Source of the DNA: Amoebophrya sp. A120
Taxonomy: Eukaryota; Sar; Dinophyceae; Syndiniales; Amoebophryaceae
Direction of reading: 5' to 3'
NCBI GenBank assembly: GCA_905178155.1
Contig: CAJINV010000007.1
Location: 1,124,627 to 1,188,626, forward strand
Length of the DNA: 64,000 nt
Part shown: positions 33,401 through 45,713 of the stretch, in pieces
Numbering within the stretch: position 1 is the first letter of the stretch
Layout of the letters: each line of letters starts with the position of its first letter
Made by a program: the position numbers and the translations under genes
Notes under the pieces: generated by a model
Databases searched by the model: none
The model's input: only the letters and a program-made list of their open reading frames with translations
Told to the model about the DNA's origin: nothing

Positions 33401-36400
33401 GCGTACGCTTTTGCAAAAGCTGTGCGGTTGTTGTTGTGTTCGCAGCTTGCTGCGGATTGAAGATGTTGTTGTTGTCCGAGGTGGACCTATTACTACTTGA
33501 TCCGCTCAACTCCGCGTAGCAGTTGGCCAGTTCCTGGTTGGTCTTCAGCATCCGTTCTGCCGCTTGGCCAAACAACGTGGCCACGGAGTCCGGGCGTAAA
33601 ACTCCGCTGTACGCCTGAATGGCCTGTCCCAACAAAGCGGAGGACCGCGACCGCGCGGAGGCGTCGTAACTGAGTTCCTTGTGAATTTGCAAAAAGCACT
33701 GGAACATCTCCGGGATGATTTTCGGCGCCAACTTGGACAACGTTTGCTGATCTCGCGCGCGGACCTGCTCAGACCTTCCGGTCATGCTCGTGGTGTTTTT
33801 AATAACCGTGGCGCTACTACTTCTTTCATCGGATGCTCCACAAGAAGACGAGGAGGAACTACTCACCGAGCATATGTTAAACACCGCCTTGCTGCAACTG
33901 TCGCGCAAATCCGGGCGTTTCGTCAGAGTCATGCACACCCGCTTCGCCAAGGCCCCGCCCGATTTCAAGAACGTGTCCGAGAAATCGTGGCAGGATTTGA
34001 AGAATCCGGGCGCCAGCGACCACAGCTTTTTCGACAGCAGCTTGCACTCTTTCGCGAGCAGCTGCTTGTTCTGGCTCTCCGCCTTGACCGCCCGGCTTTC
34101 CAGCTCGTCCGCTAGGGGGAGGAGCTGCGTCCGAAAAAAATCCAGCGACGCGGGTACCATCGGGGTGGCAAAGTCCTCGAGCACGGTGAGCAGAAACCCC
34201 CGCGACTTCCGCGCGTAGTCCGGGGCCAGGATGTTCGCTTCGAGCAGGCGCAAGGGCAACACTTCCAACAGCTTCTCCGGCCCGACCGCGGTGGCGATTA
34301 TGAACTGCAAAAGTATCGTATTCGTATAAATGCATTACAAATTTCCTCAGCATGAGAAATAAAATTTGTAATGCGGATTGACCTTAGCAAAAGGATTTGT
34401 AATGCATGAGTGCAATACGAGTACGATACTTTTGCACAGGATAGCGATGTTCCGCAAACAATCGTGGAATTCGTCCGCGAGCTGCCGAAACTGCGGCTCG
34501 GAAATAGTGTCGTACAGGTTCGCGATGGCTCTCAGGAGGTTCAAAACCAGTTTTGACTCTTGTTCTGTGAAATCCGACGTGGCGATCACTCCTTCCGCCA
34601 TCAATTTTGCGAGCACGGCGAACAATTCGGAGGTGAGGAGCAGCTCCGGGGCACGGATGATGGGCGCGGTTGATGGACCTCCACCTGACGTTGTACTACC
34701 GGAGGAAGCACTAGAGCTGGCTGCACTTTTGCTCCCTGCAAAAAGACCTTGTTTCGACACTGTATCTACTACTTCGACGTCCCCACCTCGCAGTTTGGTG
34801 GTCAAAAAGGAAGCAAGCAGACACCAGATTTTCAGATTTGGGACGGCCGCGACGATGTCGAACAAGCACCGCATGATGGTTTCGTCTTCGGTACTGTAGT
34901 CCGCGACCAACTGCTTAAACGGAGCGAGAACATCGTCGTGAAATAAATCGGGGGACGAAGTTGATGTCGTGCCCTGCATCTTCCCGTTGCACGGGGAGGA
35001 CGATGCGCTGTACTCCTCGAAGCAGCACAACTGCAACCAAGTGAGTGCTTTCACCACAGCTACCACCTGTTCGCTGTTGTTCGTGAACTCCGGCGCGGGC
35101 TTCACTTGCCGGAACTTCTGCAGCAAAAAGTTTAGTAGCTCTCTGCGAGGAAGTGGTTGTATGGGAGCGCAGCTAGTGGTCCCTGACTGTCTGCCTTGTT
35201 GGCCGTCCTCAGGGATCATGTTCATCTCGACGTTAGTACCCGTGTTTGGCACGACGAGTTCCTTGTAGCAATCCTTCAACAGTGCGCGAAAAAAAGTGTT
35301 GTAGATTTGCGCCGGGAGTGCAGACCCCGGGATCTGGAGCGCGAGGTCAAACATGTACTGCGCGAGTTCTCGCAAGTGCTTCACCTCGTGTACGTGCGGC
35401 AGACACCGCGTGACAAACATCACCAAGTTTTTCGCCACCTGCTCCGGATTTGAAGATGCCGTTGAGGAATTCATGTCGTCGTCTTGGCTCAACCTCTTCC
35501 CTGTTGACGACGCAGTATTATTCGTGTTCATCGAACAAGTCAAATAGTCCTGCAGCACCTTCCTCACCGTCTGTCGCACCCGCATCACGAGCAGGGCGGA
35601 AGCGGAGCCGCTAGCAGCAGTTTGCAACTTGGTCAGAAACACCTGCTGTGCCTTTTTCGCAACCTGGGCCGAGTATAGAGTGCTGTATTGTGTGTCAACA
35701 CAAGAACTCTCGACATTATCATTCATCGACGTCGTGGCTGTACCACTACAAGAACTCATCCCGAGCGTGTACTGCCAGCAGAAGTGCAGCGCCTCCTTCT
35801 GCGTTCCCTGCGTGCTGCAGGTGATCAAAACCGCTAGAATGTCGAAAATCAGCTTCAGAATCGTGGACGCCTCCTCCTGGAACTGCTTTCTCTGCAGGGT
35901 CTGCTCGGGCGGTTGTTGGCTGTTATTTATTTCCATGTCGACATTATGATCTGCGTTACCGAGGATATTATGACCGTTTTCCCCGCTAGACCCGGCGGTG
36001 AGCGAGCACTTGACCGCGTCCGCGAGGGCAAACAGCGCGCGACTCAGCTCCGGCGCGACACTGGCCTGCATCTATCAAAAGGAAAAATCCCCCCTCCCCA
36101 TATCAAAAGGAAGTTTCCGATGCTGGATTTGCGTACACAAATCAGCTTTGTATTGCAGAGAGGCATTGCGGGCAGATCTCCAGGCTAGATAGGGGCGTAT
36201 GTGTCTAGTTGCTCAGCATGGCAAACGGCTCCCCTTTAGGCCCAGCAGCATGACAAATCGCCTCCATAATGGGGCGAAAGCTCCTGCCCTTGTCTTCTTG
36301 CAATATATGATTTGTGACCTCAAATCAGCATTACAAATTTTCGATGTCATACCTTTTCAATAAGGGGAGGGGGGATTTTTCCTTTCAATAGCATCCCCAC

Positions 36401-36712
36401 GGTGACCTCGGCGAGCGTGAGTTTGACAATGTGCAGCAGGCACTTCAACACCGACCAGCTTCGGTCCCCGCTGCTCTCCTCCTTCAGTAACTGCGAGGCG
36501 TGCGCCAGGTAGCTCGCGGGGCAGGGGGTCAAGCCGCGTTCCCGGATCGAGTCGGCCAGCCCCGCAAGGGTGGCGAGGATGGTCTGGTACAGCTCCTGTT
36601 CCCCGCCATAGCAGGCCTTTTGCTGCAAACGGGTCAGAAACTCCTCATCCGCCAGGTGGGCCGGGGTGCCAGCTGCGGTGCTCGAAGAGACCATGTTCGC
36701 GACCATGGACAT
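30491..36712 (-). CDS. RRP12: RRP12-like ribosome export HEAT-repeat protein, 7 exons, about 1694 aa
   Basis: Exons 36712-36391, 36072-34444, 34298-32304, 32198-32154 (only 15 codons), 32113-31367, 31168-31001 and 30679-30491; all joins keep phase. Introns 1 and 2 are inverted-repeat elements. The other four are GT-AG. The N-terminus (DEEFLTRLQQKACYGGEQEL) and the long helical repeat body fit the RRP12/NUC173 family. The C-terminus carries the family's signature tail (HEPYAYVALNPR) followed by a Lys-rich run. RRP12 binds pre-40S particles and helps their maturation and nuclear export with Ran. The protein is longer than yeast or human RRP12 (about 1230-1300 residues) because of Ser-rich insertions. 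The acidic stretch around exon 5 (EIDDEDDVDMMGEDA) is typical of nucleolar proteins. Confidence 0.85.
34299..34443 (-). mobile_element. introner element, family B copy 2 (shortest)
   Basis: A 145-bp element, the smallest in the window. Ends TATGAACTGCAAAAGTATCG and (complement at the other end) TATCCTGTGCAAAAGTATCG, flanked by a perfect GCGAT duplication (34294-34298 and 34444-34448). Exact removal joins RNIA to TAVGPEKLL in RRP12. A nearby GT...AG pair (TATCCT/GTGCAA with TTTGCAG/TTC) would shift the frame, so canonical splicing does not work here. Confidence 0.9.
36073..36390 (-). mobile_element. introner element, family E
   Basis: A 318-bp element with ends TATCAAAAGGAAAAATCCCC and (complement at the other end) TATTGAAAGGAAAAATCCCC, then CCTCCCC on both sides. 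A perfect GCATC duplication flanks it (36068-36072 and 36391-36395). GCATGGCAAA and GCATGACAAA words lie inside (near 36216 and 36248). Removal joins exon 1 to exon 2 of RRP12 in frame. Confidence 0.9.
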
Positions 36713-37519
36713 GGCGTGCTCAGTCCGATGGTCGACGACGTGTGTAAATGGATTTTTAGAAAGGTTTAGGTTTTGTACTCGTCGTGTTATACGAAATAAA
36801 ACAAGGCTTTCTAGAAATTCAAATATCGATCTGTGTCAGCTTGTTCACGATAAAAATCTACATTGCATTGGCATTGTCCGACCGCGAGCGCCTGTGATGT
36901 TGAAACACGTTTGAAGCTAGCTCGATCAAAGACCTTTCGTGCTGCACAAGCGCGAAGAATGATGATTTCAATTTATTCACGTAGGTCAACATGATCCGTG
37001 TAGAGATCATACCTAAACAATCGGCAGAGGACACAGGACAAGAGCAGCAGATTGAGATTGTTGGGATCTTCGTTAGTGGGGTGCGAGAAATCTCGTCCGA
37101 GATCAGAAACATTTGCACTACTTCCCATGAAGACCTCATTTAGATTTAGTACTAAGATCTGCTTCTGCATGGTGGATCTGCGACAGCGGAAGATCCGATA
37201 ATTTGCCTGTGTTCATCGAGGGATCATGATGCGGAAGGGTCGTGGCGTACGTAGTGAAGACAAGATCGTCAGCATTAGGATCTTCTATCACTGTATCCAT
37301 TCCAGCGAAAGAGCTGGAGCAGCCACTGGTATCTGCCACCAAGAAGAACTGGCTTATGTCGTGCCGTTGAGTCGTTCTTCTTCTTGATCTTCTTTTCCTC
37401 CTCGACCTCGTCAGTCTGATTTGATGAATCTCTGCTTCATAAAAACGATCGAAACTTTCACGCGCTCGTAATGTGCGATTTTGGTGCATTGATGCGAAAC
37501 GTTTTACTAGTACATTTCT
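36713..37519. other. intergenic stretch, no supported gene
   Basis: Spacer between RRP12 and the SNM1-family gene. A 118-codon minus-strand frame (37489-37136) is present, with an Arg-rich start, but it has no recognisable domain, so I do not call it. Confidence 0.45.
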
Positions 37520-40500
37520 TCACTTCCTTTTCGGAATCACAAGTACATTTTTTGGTTTTTTTCTTGTCGGAGCAGTCTGTTCCTTTTCGGTTCCATCCGC
37601 CTCCCTGTGGCGCGCTTCTTTCTTGTTATCCTGCTTCTGGTTCTGTTCCTGCTCTGCTGCATGACAACTGCTGGTACCTCCAGTTGAAGATGAAAATGTT
37701 GTCCCTATCAACAACTTCGCGCTCGGGCCACTTCTGCTCCGGTGGGGAACTTTCAGCGTGAATTTGGTTTTCGGCAGGGCCTTCGCGGCCGCGGACGTGC
37801 TCATGATTGCAGAAGCTACACCAGAAAAAAAACGGTCCTTCTTCTCGTTCTCCTCTGTTGTGCTGGGCACGAGGACCGCTTGCTGAGGTGCTTGCTGCAA
37901 TTGATCCCGTGGTTGTCGCCCCGCTCCCGCCCCTATCACGAAATCATTCTTCTGCCCCGGCAGGAGCGACTCTTGGGAATCGCCAAACAGCATTTTCCCG
38001 GGCGAAATCACTTCAGACGATCGCCCATGATCCTGTGACAAATCGCAACTCTGGGAAGAGGGCGGGAAAAGGCTAAGTTCATCCCACAAATTTGGAGACG
38101 AGGCCTTGGGCTTTTTCGTCAATTGGATCGGTTCATGTCTATCGCGAGGGGAATAGCTGATGACCGGTGGTGGCGGGTTCTTCTGTCGTTGATCAGGAGG
38201 AAAGATCGGCAGTCGCGTCGACCCTCTTCCTTGTTCTTTCGGCTCCACCGCCACGGAAGACGACTCTAGTATTTCGTTTCTTTTCGACTGATGTTTGTTT
38301 TCCGCATTCGTCGGCACAGGTCCTCCAGCAGCAGCATTTCGACTTGGTGGTCCACGTGCCGCACTACATACTGGGATGCAGCTTGTCGTGCTGCAAGTTG
38401 AACTTTTCCCAGCAGTGGCGTCGCGTTCTTTCGACACGCCGTGGTCCACAAGGAAATTCACAACTTCATTGTCTTCCTCCCTCTCGTCCCCGTTTTGAAT
38501 ATTTCCGTTAAATCCGGGCGGTAATGCCCTCCGGGGTGGGACGACCACTTTCGTCTGCGCTGCCGAGGCTTTCACGAGGACACCGACCTGTGAATAAGGT
38601 TCTGCTTTTTGTGATGTTGTAATTCCTGATCTGAGTGCGTGATGAATCTTCGTGTCTGCGTAATTGTTTTCACCACAGCTTTTGCTCTTCGCCTTTATCG
38701 CTTGGGTGGTTGCCATTTTCGCGTTCGCCGCCTTCGGTGGTCTACTACTTGCCGCACTGCAGAGGTCCTTCTTCCCGAGGTGCGCAAACGGCAACTTTCG
38801 GTCCTTCTTTCGTTGCTTCTTCGCAGAGAGAACCACCGACGAAGCAGGTGGGTCCTTCTTCATGATTTTTCCGGAAGTGCTGGTGCGGCGGCGAGGCTCT
38901 ACAACCAGTACCGGTGCAGCTGTTTTCTGGTCTTCGTCGACTGGTAGTACTGCGCCGTCCGTGTTTGATTCTGCAGCGACCACTTTTCCTACTGCTCCTT
39001 CGGCAGCAGGCGGAGCAGCATCGAATTTTTCCGGGTGGAGAGATTTTGCTGGTGTAGAAATAGCTTTTGGACTGAAGAAAACTGCAGATGTAGCAGTGGC
39101 ACTACTTGCCGGCATTTTTTCAACCGCGACATGGTGCTCGTTCTCCATCTTATGGTTCACCCCGTCCTCCTCCTCATCTAGGATTTCAATCACGGTAGGA
39201 AATCGAGCATCAGGTAACTCTTGTTGTGCAAGCGCTTGTACTACACGTGGATGTGGTTGACCATGACCGCCCGCTGTTCCTTGTTGCCCAGAGGACAAAT
39301 CTTCAACCACACTCTCGGGCAGCGTTTCCGTTTTTCCGGTCGCAACCGAGAGCGGCAGACTCTCCGTCAAAGTCGCATTGCCCTGTGAAAAATTCTGGTC
39401 CACTTTGCGGTTGTGTTGACTTTGGTTCTGGTTTGTAGTTTTCGCACTGGCGTCAACAGCGGCACCGGAAAGATGAGAAGCTGCAGGAGGATGAAAATCA
39501 TTATTTTCTAGTCGTAATACAGCAGGTTCTGGCAAAAAGGCAGCTCCAGCAGTTCTTTCGGATTGTCCTTTATTTCTTTCCTCGACCTTGTCATCGAATC
39601 CGTGGTCCTGCTCGTGTTTCATCTCTACATCTGAATCTTGTTGATGTTCCCCTTGACCCGCAAGCATTATCTTCATGTTGTCCGCCACCGCACGATCCTT
39701 ATTCTTTTCCTCTTTAGCGGCGAAAAACTTTTCTTTACCCCTTTCCCCCGAGTTGTAGAAAAGACCCTCGTCGTGTCCCACCTGCGCCTTGATTTCGGCC
39801 AACAGGTCGCCCACTATCCCATCGGTCCCCCGCGACAGGTCGGTGCCGAAAATATTAAAGTCGTCCCTGCCTTGCGGAATCGGCAGCTGCCCACTCAGCC
39901 CCTGTTTCAGCAAATCGCTGTTCCCGCTATCCGGTTCGAGGGAGGACGGATCGAAAAGATTTCTGTCGTCCACCTTCCCTCCGCCCGCCCTGAGAATCCT
40001 TTCCACTTCCCTGTCCTCCTCCTCCCCAATGTCCTGGTTCATTTTCCGCTCGATCTCTTCATCCGTAAAACCCTGGCCCCGTAATTTCGCGCGGTACTCG
40101 GATTTTCTCAACTCCGCAACATCCAGCGGTTGGTCGGACGCGTATTTGAACTTCTTCCTCTTGTAGTATTTCTCGTTCAAAACCGCCAACGCTTTCTTGT
40201 TCGCGGCGTGGTCGATTTGAATGTTATCGCCCTTTAGCGTCGGGTCGAACCGGTTGCCGTTGTGAAAAGTCTTGACGTTTATCGGGTTTTTAATATTCCC
40301 GGCAAGATTAGGTGTCGCGCCAGGTTGTTGTTCTACTTCTACGCCGTCATGCATCTCCTGCTGCTCTCCCCGTAGCCGGAAAAAGTTGCTCAGCAACGCG
40401 CGCCCCCGTTTCGTACTTTTGTCCTTCTCCGCCCGGGCGCGCAGCTCCGCGAGCGAGGCTGCATTGTTCTTTTGCAGCGGTGCGGCGACCTTTGCGAACG

Positions 40501-43294
40501 CGGATTCGTAGTGATGTGAGGTGCTGCTGTTTGGCGGTGCTTTGTTGCTTTTCATATCCTTACTTGTTCCAGCGGTAGACGAGGATGAAGAGGCTAAAAG
40601 TACTGGAGCCCCAGAACCTGGTGGCTTTGAAGATGTTGCGACGTCAAGATGTGTAGTTCCGTCAGGCAGATTATTCTTGCCCTCGTCCATGTTGCTGCCT
40701 CCTAGCTGTCCCGCGGCTTTCTGTTCCTCTTCCCGTTTTCGTTGTTCGTAGGTTTTGGCGCACAGGTTCCCGTGTTTTTCAAAATTCAGCCGTCGCTTTT
40801 CCTCGTCCGCGGCGTTCAGCTGGATGATCGTGTTCTTGTTCCCGCGGTGAAACACGTCGATCGCGTGCCGTCGCTCGTTTTCCGGGGAGAACTCCACGCC
40901 GGACTTGATGCCGAAAAACAGGCTGCTTCCGTCCTGCTCATGAACCACGTTCTTTCCGGTGGCGCGGATTTTCCGCTTCTTCTTATTTTCGTCCTGTTGC
41001 TGTTCGTATTCCAGCGCCTTCTTGCTATCCAGCGGGGAACCGAGAGATGGGCGCTTTTTCACAACAACTTCAACGGGTCGTGGTCTCTTTGACAGAAGCT
41101 GTGCATCTGCTCCATCGTTCTGTGCTTGCGAAGAGGCGGCTGAGTCTACTTCTACTTGTTGGTCTGTTAATATTTCACGCCGGCGGGGGGCTACTGCACC
41201 ACCGGTGGCGTCTTTTGATATTTCGGTCAACGCCAATGCTTCGTCTACATTTATTTGAGAACAATTCTCCTCCCCCTCCGGTAGCACTTCTTCGCAAAAG
41301 TCCCCAAACAGGCCTTGGAAACACTTCTGCGCGTTCGTCTTGTCCTGTTCGGTATCAAATGTAAAAATGTCTGGGTCTGGAAGAATGCAAGATGTGTTAT
41401 GCATATTTCTCATGACGCATAATGCCTGTAATGCTTGAACTAGCATCGCAGACTTTTAGAGAGCTTCCTGATGCACCTTCCGCATGAGAAATGGCCCGTC
41501 TGTGTAGCAAAAACTGTACCCATTTTGCTGGTCATGCAACACAATTTTTTTTAGAGTCCAAAAACAGCATGACAAGTTCCAATCTTCCAGACCCAGACAT
41601 TTTTACATTTGATATTCGGTCACTTCGTAGTGGCCCGCCTGGATTACCGCACACACAGGCTTTAAATACCGCGGCTTCACGTACTTCGCGAACAGCCGGA
41701 GCTCCCGCAGCGGCGAGTGCATGGCCCACAGTACCCGCCAAATCCCCTGCTCGTCCACCACCGCCGGACACACGTCGGCGCAGGCGCCCAGCTGAATCAG
41801 CAAATGCTTGTTATAGCACCACCACATCGTTGTGCAGGAAATCTCGACGAAGTCCTTCGTCAATTCGACCTCCTCCACCGCTTTCGTCCTCCCTACGGCA
41901 TGATTATACGCGCTTGACTTTTTGATTATATCCACATTGTCCTGCGGCACGCTCTTTGCACTCGACAAGGTCGTCGTTGTTGGGCCCCTCGACGCTGGTT
42001 GTTGTAGTCCCTCTAGATAAGAAGCTCCGGCGCTTCTTTGCTGCACTTCGCGAAACACCCGCTTCCGTTGCGCGCTGTTTTTCACGATGAAGAACCGGAC
42101 TTGTTGCAGGTTCGGGTGCGAAGTCGAGTAGTTCAAACACCTTCGCCGCAGGTCCTCGCTTTCCAAGGCGCCGCACACCCGCAACTCCAGCCACCGTCGC
42201 TCGTCCGCAAACAGAAAGGTCTCTTGCTTGAACCGGTTGAAAACACCGAGGAGAAGCTCTTCGTCCCCGAGACCGTAGCTGTGCAGAAAGATTTTGGTTT
42301 TTTTCCTTCTATTGGGGTCTGCTAGAAGTAGATTCGAAGATGTTGAAAAACCATCTGGTGTGGGGGTGGATATCGCTGCTGCTGTTGCTGATGCTGTACT
42401 TGTTCCGTAGTAGTATTTCTCCACCAAACTTAGCAACCGATCTACCGAAGTCGGCTTGTCCGGCAGCCGGTCGAACGAGTCATCCGCCCACGAAAAGTCC
42501 ATCAGAAGTATCTCGACCTGCTTTTCTAAAAGCATCTGTTTTGCCGCTGCTGTTCTTTCCATTTCAGACAGACTGGGAGAAGTAGGACTAGGTCTAGGAC
42601 GAGGACCGGCTCCGTCTGCATTATTTTCATTTGTCGGCATTGCGCTTATTTTATCCTCCCAGAGATCCAAAACTCCATGCTGCAGCCCGAATTCGACCAT
42701 GTCCTTCCAGGCCCGATCGCACTTCTCTTCTATCTCTGGATAATACCGGAAATCCCCTGTGTTCATGTATTTCTTCTTGCTTTTCAACACCAAAATCAAC
42801 ACCACCGCTGAACCGGGACAGTGGTTCGCGTCGACGAAGCAAATTACGTAGCGTTTTCTCACGTCGAAAAACGGCTGGGAATACGGCTTTCCACACACGA
42901 GACCAGGCCGCAGGTTGAACAGCATTTCGAGCAATTTACCGGACGTGTGGGTGCAGTAGATTCTCGCATTTACTCCTGTACTGGCATTACAAACCGGTGA
43001 CTCCCAGTGCTTTTCCATCCCCATGTAGTGGTCGGAGTGAAAATGGGACAACAGGTACACCGGCGGATCATCCGCTGGGAGTTGCACTTCGGTGTACATC
43101 GGCTTGTTGTTAATATTTGACGGATTATTCTTAATGTTCGACGTATCCTTTTTACCATTCTCGTCGCTAGCGCTGCTGCTGTCCGCTCTTTCATAGCTGC
43201 TGACATCCTGCATCAGTGTCCGCGCCTTCTTCACTTTGCCAAAGTAGTCCACGAAAATCCGGGTGCCCGGAAGCATGTCCTTGAAGAGAACCAT
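37520..43294 (-). CDS. SNM1/DCLRE1-family metallo-beta-lactamase nuclease with giant tail, about 1835 aa
   Basis: Exon 1 is 43294-41615 and exon 2 is 41347-37520, separated by an inverted-repeat element. The first 560 residues show the beta-CASP nuclease fold. The metal site HFHSDH spans about residues 84-89, DANHCPGSAVV follows (His about 158), and NTGDFRY carries Asp about 181. The beta-CASP segment includes IFLHSYGLGDEELLLGVF. The family (SNM1A, Apollo, Artemis, yeast Pso2) repairs interstrand cross-links and processes DNA ends. The usual LDTTY motif appears altered (LLMDFSWADDSF). The remaining 1270 residues are highly charged, Ser/Gln/Lys-rich and probably disordered, ending in a basic NLS-like KKPKNVLVIPKRK. 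I cannot tell which paralogue it is. Confidence 0.87.
41353..41614 (-). mobile_element. introner element, family C copy 4
   Basis: A 262-bp element with almost perfect terminal repeats: TATCAAATGTAAAAATGTCT continuing GGGTCTGGAAGA at the left, and its complement at the right. Perfect TTCGG duplication (41348-41352 and 41615-41619). It separates the nuclease domain from the long tail. Removing the element plus one copy reads HYEVTEQDKTN. On the gene strand no nearby GT-AG pair keeps the frame. Confidence 0.92.
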
Positions 43295-44212
43295 TTTGAT
43301 ATTTTTATTCGGTATTCATTAAATTTTCTGCGGTAAAAGTAGTATCGAGATAAAAGTAAAACTAGATGTAGTTCCTGGGACCTAATAAATGTAATAAGTT
43401 TCCCGGTGATTCAGGTACAAAACCTTCGCAAATGCTGAAACGGAATAAGCAGCATTGTGCACGGCTTGTCCTCTGTGCAAAATTGAATTAGGATTCGAAT
43501 TGCAAGTGACTGATTGAATCAGGTACAAAAAAGCGGTGAGAAAATATCGAATTCAGCAAACTGGACTAAGTAAGCATTTACATGGGGCCTGCCAACAAAT
43601 ATTCCTCGATTTAAACGGATGCAATCTTGTTCACCTCTCGGGGTACAGCACTTCCGCACCACGTAGTACCTTTGTGTACAACAAAACCTAGAGACTCTCG
43701 TCCCTTTTCCGCGGCCTACTTTCACGCCGCGTCTACAGCACGAATTTTGCGCAACCAAAAGAGGCCAGGCTCGGGCGAGAACATCTTCCATCTATATACT
43801 GCGAAAAACCGCCCACGGTCACGATGATAATGGGCACTTCATCAGTGCCGCCAGGGTCAGTATCATTGGAATGGAAATTACTTGAAACCCATTTGTTGTT
43901 CTTTATGAAACGAGCAAGATATTCTGATCACTTCTATGGCGTAATAATCGCCAGCAGGAGTAGAAGCTCATCATGTATAGTCTTCGTCTTCGTAAAACCC
44001 GAAAAATTCAAGTTCTTATCCCAAAAACTTGAATCTGATATAGCGCGAACTGCTTCGCGCACCGACATCAGCAATAAATGCCAACGGACATAGATCTCCA
44101 CAAAGCACAACAAGCACAACAATTATTATCACAAGCCGCCACATTTCCTTCCTTGCTATCGCCCCTACACCGATGCACCATTCTCCGTCTACTTACTTCA
44201 ACACCAACAGAG
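43295..44212. other. intergenic stretch without a supported gene
   Basis: AT-rich spacer between the nuclease gene and the FkbM-like gene. A 90-codon minus-strand frame (43791-43519) is Cys/Arg-rich but shows no recognisable features. Confidence 0.45.
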
Positions 44213-45493
44213 CTACAGCAGTGTCATCAACCCCGGCGGTCTCCGAAACCCCGCTTGCGCCATACAACTACCCTCCAACGATTTTCCGTTCGCAAACTTC
44301 GATAGATTTGTTGAAAATGATTCTCCTCGGGAGGTACTAGAGGTAGATCTGCTGTCTAACCACGTCGCGTCATTCTCGACACTATTCAGACGCACTTTCC
44401 TGTACCCGTGCTGCTCCAGAACCTGCTCCAATTCCGGCTTCGCGCGCTCCACAGTTAGGACCCGGAACCGGAGCTCGTCCCAGGGAAAATTTTCATCCAG
44501 TACCAAGCCCTCCGCTCCCTCCACGTCCAACGAGAAGTAGTCGATTTGTGTCGGTGCGTTGAAGTGCCGCCACACGTCTGCCAGGGAAACTGATTTCGTT
44601 TTTTGTATTTTCGTGCCAGCACTGTGGTGCGGCTCCTGCACCTGCTGTGAGGAAGTGCTGTAAAAATCATCTCCGTCTTCTTTCTTGTTGTCGAAATTTT
44701 CGCCGACGATTCCACTCAATCCGTTTGTCGCCCCGGCAGGGTGGAAGGCGAACTCGACCTCTTTCCCGGTTGGAGAGCTGCCAATCACGTTCTGCACCAA
44801 CTTACACCTCTTCCGGTGTTTGTACCCGTTCAGATACTGTGGGTCCGCTTCGAGGCACAGTCCCTGCCAGTGAAAGTTCTTCTCGAGCAAGAAACTGTTT
44901 GAAAGAAGCGTCGCATCGTGCGACCCAAGCTCGATGAAAAAGCCGTTTTGCTTGCAGTTCAGCAACGTTTGCACCAACCAATCCTGGCCGAATTGGCTGT
45001 AGGTGGTTTTGTTCATGCGGCTTGATGTTGATGTTCTCTTCGCAGAGGTCGTGGAGTCCTCGACTAACCCGCCGGCAACGGAGATTTGTGGTGGGAAAGG
45101 GCTTTCGACCCACTTTTCCTCAGCGAAGTCGAAATGGTAGAAGGATTTTGCGAGGTCGCTGTAGTCAAAGTTGAGATGATAATCCTGGCGAGGTTCATTA
45201 TGGTCTTCCTCCGCATAGGAGAATGTGGTCGCGTTCTTCTTTACTTTCACTTGACCACCGGCGTGTAGAAATTGTTGGCTTTGAAGATGTTGATCTGCCG
45301 CGGAGGTACTCGTAGTAGCTGCTTGCGTTATTGTTGATAGTACCCGCAGGCGCTCGCTTGCGACAGCATGCTTCGTACCGCTTAGTTCTTCGCTTCGCCA
45401 AAGCAAACTCGCGACCGCGCCAGCAACAGGAGCAAAAGGGCATGCTGCGAGATGGAGGAAGGTGGTGTTTTTGAGAAACTGCCGTATGCGCAT
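44213..45493 (-). CDS. FkbM-like SAM-dependent methyltransferase, secretory, 426 aa
   Basis: Single exon. The N-terminus has a hydrophobic stretch (FLHLAACPFAPVAGAVASLLW) that could be a signal peptide or membrane anchor. The central domain matches the FkbM/Methyltransf_21 pattern: YSQFGQDWLV, then FIELGSHDATLLSNSFLLEK (SAM-binding loop), GLCLEADPQY (acidic residue for the ribose), and DYFSLDVEGAEGLVL with FRVLTVE near the C-terminal side. The family methylates small molecules or sugars. Eukaryotic secretory members act in the ER or Golgi. The substrate is unknown. A Ser-rich linker separates the anchor from the catalytic domain. Confidence 0.82.
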   Translation of the reverse strand: MRIRQFLKNTTFLHLAACPFAPVAGAVASLLWRSEELSGTKHAVASERLRVLSTITQAATTSTSAADQHLQSQQFLHAGGQVKVKKNATTFSYAEEDHNEPRQDYHLNFDYSDLAKSFYHFDFAEEKWVESPFPPQISVAGGLVEDSTTSAKRTSTSSRMNKTTYSQFGQDWLVQTLLNCKQNGFFIELGSHDATLLSNSFLLEKNFHWQGLCLEADPQYLNGYKHRKRCKLVQNVIGSSPTGKEVEFAFHPAGATNGLSGIVGENFDNKKEDGDDFYSTSSQQVQEPHHSAGTKIQKTKSVSLADVWRHFNAPTQIDYFSLDVEGAEGLVLDENFPWDELRFRVLTVERAKPELEQVLEQHGYRKVRLNSVENDATWLDSRSTSSTSRGESFSTNLSKFANGKSLEGSCMAQAGFRRPPGLMTLL

Positions 45494-45713
45494 ATTCTTG
45501 TCAATATGTGTGCTACGGTTCCGCCCGATTTGATGTTGTTTTCACGGTCGTGTGCTTTGTTGCTTGTATCTCGTCTGTGACAGAAACGCTGACACACAGG
45601 CTTGTCGTCGTAATTCAAAACGCCAAAACTGAAACCTCTTGAAGATGAGCAAAACAGCGAAACTCTGCTTACTTTCTTCAACGTCCACCATATGTTCGAT
45701 TTTTCTCGTCTGC

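Noticed and set aside
37136-37489. 118-codon minus-strand frame
   Set aside because: Arg-rich start, no domain, no supporting acceptor; probably chance in spacer.
43519-43791. 90-codon Cys/Arg-rich minus-strand frame
   Set aside because: No family, low-complexity composition, isolated; insufficient support.
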